14,746 nucleotides of DNA, from the NCBI GenBank assembly GCA_002353635.1, contig DEKA01000037.1, positions 17,665-32,410 of the forward strand, read 5' to 3'. The stretch is from Lachnospiraceae bacterium UBA2734 (GTDB lineage: Bacteria > Bacillota > Clostridia > Lachnospirales > Lachnospiraceae). The notes under the pieces were generated by a model. The model was given only the letters and a program-made list of their open reading frames with translations. It was not told where the DNA came from and searched no databases. The translations under genes were made by a program, and so were the position numbers. Below are positions 11,944 through 14,746 of the stretch, one piece after another; positions within the stretch are counted from its first letter, which is position 1; each line of letters starts with the position of its first letter.

Positions 11944-13606
11944 GTTCCCGAATAAGGGTATTGCTCACGTGACCGAAGAGAATATCGTCACACCGACGGG
12001 TCCCGCGCCGTCAAGAGATACCGACCGATTGGGGGTGGGGATGCAGGACGGAACGACTCAAACCGTCGTGATCAAAAATGCGCTGCCGGGGCAGAAGGTC
12101 AGCGCACGGATCCTGAAAAAGAGAAACGGGCGGTATGAGGCCTCCCTGCAGAGCGTCCTCTCGCCTGCGAAGGAGGAAAAGCCGGTTCCCTGCGGTGTCT
12201 TCGGCACATGCGGCGGCTGTCTCTTTACTGGTTACCCGTATGAAGAAGAACTGCAGATCAAGGAGAGCCAGGTGCGGGATCTTCTGTCAAAGGCGATCGC
12301 GGGGGCGAACCTTAAGACCGGGGAACTCGCCCGCCTCGACTGGTTCGAGCCGATTCACCCAAGCCCTGTCCACGAGCAGTATCGCAACAAGATGGAATTC
12401 ACCTTTGGGGACGAGGTGAAGGACGGCCCGCTGACGCTGGGCCTCCATAAGAGAGGAAGCTTCTATGACATCTGTTCCGCCAGGGACTGTCTCCTTGTCG
12501 ACGGGGACTTCCGGCAGATCGTGCAGTGCACACAGAATTTCTTCACTGAGAGGGAAGTGCCTTTCTACCACCGCATGAAGAGAGAGGGGTACCTTCGTCA
12601 CCTCCTCGTGCGCAAGGCTTCGCACACGGGCGAGATCCTGATCGACCTTGTGACGACCACGCAGTGCGGGTGCCTTGTTGGAACCGAATCGGAGAAAAAA
12701 CAGGAATTACCTCTGCATGTGCGCAGTGGTGCGTCTGTCACCTCGGAGACAGAGGAGGGTAACGACTTAAAAGCAGACAAGGAAAAGACTGCAGCCGATT
12801 CGAAGACAACAGAGATCGGGGAAGAAGTCGAGCAGAACATGCTTCAGGATTATGTCGCGGCTCTTGAGGAGCTCCCGCTGCAGGGAACGATCGCCGGTAT
12901 CCTGCACACCAGAAACGACTCCATCGCGGACATCGTCGAGGACCAGGGGACGGAGGTGCTGTACGGGAGAGATTATTTTCAGGAAAATATCTTAGGCCTC
13001 CAGTTCGATGTCACTCCGTTTTCCTTCTTCCAGACGAACAGCTACGCGGCGGAGGTGCTGTACAGCACAGCGCGGGAATATATTGGCGAGGCGATTACGG
13101 GCAGCGCAGCATCTGCATTGCAAGAAAAGATGGGATCCGGCAAGGCGATTGCAGACGGCGCAGAAAAGCCGATCGTCTTCGACCTCTACTGCGGAACCGG
13201 CACGATCTCCCAGCTCGTCGCGCCTGCTGCGAAGGAAGTTGTCGGCGTCGAGATCGTGGAGGAGGCCGTCCGCGCGGCCAGAGAGAATGCTAAGAAAAAC
13301 GGCATCTCCAACTGCCGCTTCATTGCCGGCGATGTGCTGAAAGTCATCGATGAGATCGAAGAGAAGCCGGATGTCATCATCCTCGATCCGCCCAGAGACG
13401 GCATCCACCCGAAGGCCCTGCCGAAGATACTCGCCTACGGCGTGCCCTATATTCTCTACATCTCCTGCAAGCCGACATCCCTCGCAAGAGACCTGCCGGG
13501 TTTCCTTCTCGCCGGCTACCGGCCGGTGCGCGGCACCTGTGTGGATCAATTCCCGCGGACCGCAAACGTGGAAACGGTGGTCCTACTGCAGAGACAGGAC
13601 TCGTAG
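11900..13606 (+). CDS. rlmD: 23S rRNA (uracil-C5)-methyltransferase RlmD/RumA family
   Basis: Transfers a methyl group from S-adenosylmethionine to C5 of a uracil in 23S rRNA (U1939-type). Parts in order: an N-terminal TRAM RNA-binding domain (GETIECTIETLKFPNKGIAHV); an Fe-S motif C-x5-C-x2-C (PCGVFGTCGGC) with the fourth Cys probably in ARDCLLVDG; FSFFQTNSYAAEVLY; the SAM site FDLYCGTGTIS; LDPPRDGIHP; and the catalytic Cys in YISCKPTSLARDL. Two low-complexity insertions are unusual: about 55 residues near 12676-12843 and about 20 near 13100-13160. The start is uncertain: ATG 11900 has AGGA at a 9-base spacing and gives the usual MKKGE opening, but ATGs at 11894 and 11870 are in frame, and the strongest upstream site points to another frame. 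The TrmA/RlmC/RlmD family is certain; the exact target uracil is inferred. Confidence 0.9.
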   Translation: MKKGETIECTIETLKFPNKGIAHVTEENIVTPTGPAPSRDTDRLGVGMQDGTTQTVVIKNALPGQKVSARILKKRNGRYEASLQSVLSPAKEEKPVPCGVFGTCGGCLFTGYPYEEELQIKESQVRDLLSKAIAGANLKTGELARLDWFEPIHPSPVHEQYRNKMEFTFGDEVKDGPLTLGLHKRGSFYDICSARDCLLVDGDFRQIVQCTQNFFTEREVPFYHRMKREGYLRHLLVRKASHTGEILIDLVTTTQCGCLVGTESEKKQELPLHVRSGASVTSETEEGNDLKADKEKTAADSKTTEIGEEVEQNMLQDYVAALEELPLQGTIAGILHTRNDSIADIVEDQGTEVLYGRDYFQENILGLQFDVTPFSFFQTNSYAAEVLYSTAREYIGEAITGSAASALQEKMGSGKAIADGAEKPIVFDLYCGTGTISQLVAPAAKEVVGVEIVEEAVRAARENAKKNGISNCRFIAGDVLKVIDEIEEKPDVIILDPPRDGIHPKALPKILAYGVPYILYISCKPTSLARDLPGFLLAGYRPVRGTCVDQFPRTANVETVVLLQRQDS

Positions 13607-13654
13607 ATAAGCTGATGAAGAAGCGAAGGAAGAATACATGTAATTATTAATTTT

Positions 13655-13696
13655 CAGCGGAGCATCGTCGTAATGGGATGGTGTTCCGCTGTTTAT
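13655..13696 (+). terminator. Intrinsic terminator after rlmD
   Basis: Stem CAGCGGAGCA (13655-13664) pairs with TGTTCCGCTG (13682-13691) with one G-U, then TTTATG follows. It is preceded by AATTTT on the other side, so it could also work for the - strand. The loop is long (17 bases) and contains CATC/GATG that may pair further. Confidence 0.7.
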
Positions 13697-13712
13697 GACG
13701 AGAGTAAAAGTC

Positions 13713-13820
13713 ATGGCACTTTTTAGCAAAGATTTCTCAGTTCAAGATGAACGCGAATTTGCGTCAGAGCATGTTCCTTTTCTGCTTGCTGTTGTGCAGG
13801 CGACATTTCGCATAGTCTAA
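13713..13820 (+). CDS. Possible 35-aa small protein
   Basis: An open frame of 35 codons (MALFSKDFSVQDEREF, then a short hydrophobic stretch PFLLAVVQ) ends 15 bases before the next gene's ATG. The spacing looks operon-like, and the region is lower in GC than its surroundings. Only a weak purine stretch (GAGAGTAAAAG) precedes the ATG. It may be a real small protein, a degraded gene end, or chance. No family is recognised. Confidence 0.25.
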   Translation: MALFSKDFSVQDEREFASEHVPFLLAVVQATFRIV

Positions 13821-13835
13821 AGGTAGGAGACTGAC

Positions 13836-14162
13836 ATGAAGAAGTTTTCTGATCTGATGCTGTGTGACAGCCGCGGCAAACAAAGGAATATCCACATCCG
13901 GGTGTCCGGAGATGATAATGGGCTGCATTTCAGCGGCGACGAGGGCGGCTCCGATGTGGACGATTTCTGGGGCGATGATGACTATGAGTACTGGTATGAC
14001 CTTGATGCCGGAAATGCGGAGAAACTGTTGAAACTGATCGGAGGGGAGGATGATCCGGAGAATGCGCTGAAGCGAGAATTCAGCGGAAAGGGCGGCCTGC
14101 TGAAAATGACGGCTCTTTGCGATCAGAATAACATCAAGTATAGCTTTAATTCGTATGTCTGA
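13836..14162 (+). CDS. Acidic orphan protein of 108 aa
   Basis: I do not recognise this family. A good GGAG site (13826-13829) lies 6 bases ahead of the ATG. The protein has no signal peptide or membrane helix. It begins MKKFSDLMLCDSRGK, has a central acidic/aromatic cluster (DVDDFWGDDDYEYWYDLD) and ends in a more ordinary, probably folded part (NAEKLLKLIGG, LLKMTALCDQNNIKYSFNSYV). The layout of a short basic N-terminus, strand-like HIRV/GLHF segments and a helical end suggests a small cytosolic alpha/beta protein. It is probably real because of its ribosome binding site, reading-frame length and biased codon use. It follows the rlmD terminator, so it belongs to a separate unit. Confidence 0.65.
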   Translation: MKKFSDLMLCDSRGKQRNIHIRVSGDDNGLHFSGDEGGSDVDDFWGDDDYEYWYDLDAGNAEKLLKLIGGEDDPENALKREFSGKGGLLKMTALCDQNNIKYSFNSYV

Positions 14163-14276
14163 TGACATATATGCAGTCGGGTTCATTTGGGCGGATGCAT
14201 GTGCGGGCAGCATACTGGGGACACTGGTAATTGACGATTACGCGCTCTCTATGTTTTCCCTGACGTGTGCGCATAC

Positions 14277-14305
14277 TTGATTTTGACCTTGAACTTTTGT
14301 AATCT
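14277..14305 (+). promoter_or_regulatory. Possible promoter of the panE-like gene
   Basis: TTGATT (14277-14282) and TAATCT (14300-14305) lie 17 bases apart; the -10 is weak (3/6). This would give a leader of about 115 bases that contains the two adjacent inverted repeats at 14323-14354. Confidence 0.35.
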
Positions 14306-14322
14306 GACCGTAAGCGTGAATT

Positions 14323-14354
14323 AATCGATACTCGATTCAGCCGCCAGTCGGCGG
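14323..14354 (+). other. Two adjacent inverted repeats in the panE leader
   Basis: AATCGA-TAC-TCGATT (14323-14337) is followed three bases later by CCGCC-AGTC-GGCGG (14341-14354). Neither is followed by a T-run. They may be an operator or a small RNA structure. They do not match the two-hairpin element found elsewhere in the window. Confidence 0.4.
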
Positions 14355-14428
14355 TATCTGACCAGGGAATAACCGAACAATCCAGTAAGCATGGTCTGTG
14401 CTTTGCAGACAAACAGGAGGTATTGTAA

Positions 14429-14746
14429 ATGCAAATTCATTCAGCAGCACTTCTTGGGGCGGGTGCAGTAGGTTCTTACATCATTTGGGGTCTTGCAGAT
14501 AACAGCGGTGTTCGTTTTGGCCTCATGGCCGATGGGGCGCGCAGGGAAAGGCTGCAGGCAGATGGCGTCACGATTAATGGAAGAAATTATCATCCGGCTG
14601 TCTGGGGGCCGGATGATATGCAGCCGGTGGATCTGATCATTGTTGCGCTCAAATACAATGCGCTTCCGGGCTCTTTGGATCTTCTCGCAAAGGCCGTCGG
14701 CCCGAATACGATTGTGATGAGCTTGATGAATGGTGTGGACAGCGAA
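14429..14746 (+). CDS. panE: 2-dehydropantoate 2-reductase (PanE/ApbA family), 5' part
   Basis: The first 106 codons of a ketopantoate reductase-like protein, open to the window edge and therefore partial at the 3' end. The family reduces 2-dehydropantoate to pantoate with NADPH in pantothenate/CoA synthesis, though many members act on other 2-keto acids. The N-terminal Rossmann motif is ALLGAGAVGSYI (GxGAxG). The nucleotide-proximal lysine region reads IIVALKYNAL, and the conserved LxNG block is SLMNGVDSE. AGGAGG (14415-14420) lies 8 bases before the ATG. A small stem GTCTG/CAGAC (14394-14410) sits just upstream of it. The exact substrate cannot be decided from this fragment. Confidence 0.85.
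   Translation, partial: MQIHSAALLGAGAVGSYIIWGLADNSGVRFGLMADGARRERLQADGVTINGRNYHPAVWGPDDMQPVDLIIVALKYNALPGSLDLLAKAVGPNTIVMSLMNGVDSE

Noticed and set aside
1..14746. CRISPR arrays, tRNA/rRNA genes, insertion sequences, prophage genes
   Set aside because: No regularly spaced direct repeats, no recognisable tRNA or rRNA sequence, and no transposase, integrase or phage structural motif was seen.

Overview
The window reads as chromosomal DNA of a spore-forming, anaerobic Firmicute, most likely Lachnospiraceae or a close clostridial relative. The reasons are a GerM-type sporulation lipoprotein, a PcrA helicase with a clostridial/bacillary C-terminal Tudor domain, RnfC/RnfD proteins, DUF1836 and DUF2304 proteins, strong AGGAGG-type ribosome binding sites, and fairly GC-rich codon use. 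The genus cannot be fixed from the sequence. Every convincing gene is on the + strand.

Layout. (1) 40-2193: two lipoproteins, a GerM-like protein and an unrecognised one with an Ala/Asp/Gly-rich tail, ending at a clear intrinsic terminator (2240-2275). (2) 2332-4610: envelope glycosylation, with a GT8 glycosyltransferase, a soluble GT2 of the polyprenyl-phosphate sugar transferase type, and a DUF2304 membrane protein that may anchor it. (3) 4679-8025: an RnfC-like and an RnfD-like subunit, overlapping by a few bases if the upstream TTG start is used. No rnfG, E, A or B follows. RnfD carries a cytosolic tail of about 350 residues with Y-G-P-D-G repeats. (4) 8126-11304: a DUF1836 protein overlapping pcrA by 4 bases. 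(5) 11384-13606: a small membrane protein with a very acidic tail, then a terminator and rlmD (23S rRNA uracil methyltransferase), then another terminator. (6) 13713-14746: a possible 35-aa ORF, an acidic orphan protein, and the start of a panE-like 2-dehydropantoate 2-reductase that runs off the edge.

The most interesting signal is not a gene. A two-hairpin element of about 62 bases occurs four times (1-39 partial, 1333-1394, 4083-4144, 8062-8121), each time shortly upstream of a start codon. Its first hairpin keeps the same architecture while the paired bases change together, and in two copies the second hairpin ends at or one base before the ribosome binding site. The genes behind the copies are functionally unrelated (GerM-like lipoprotein, orphan lipoprotein, DUF2304, DUF1836). 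It may be an unrecognised cis-regulatory RNA family or a dispersed structured repeat. I do not recognise it as a known riboswitch.

The second signal is the isolated rnfC-rnfD pair, whose RnfD lacks a normal FMN-attachment motif and has gained the repeat tail. No mobile element, CRISPR array, tRNA or rRNA was found. No gene-free stretch exceeds 300 bases.
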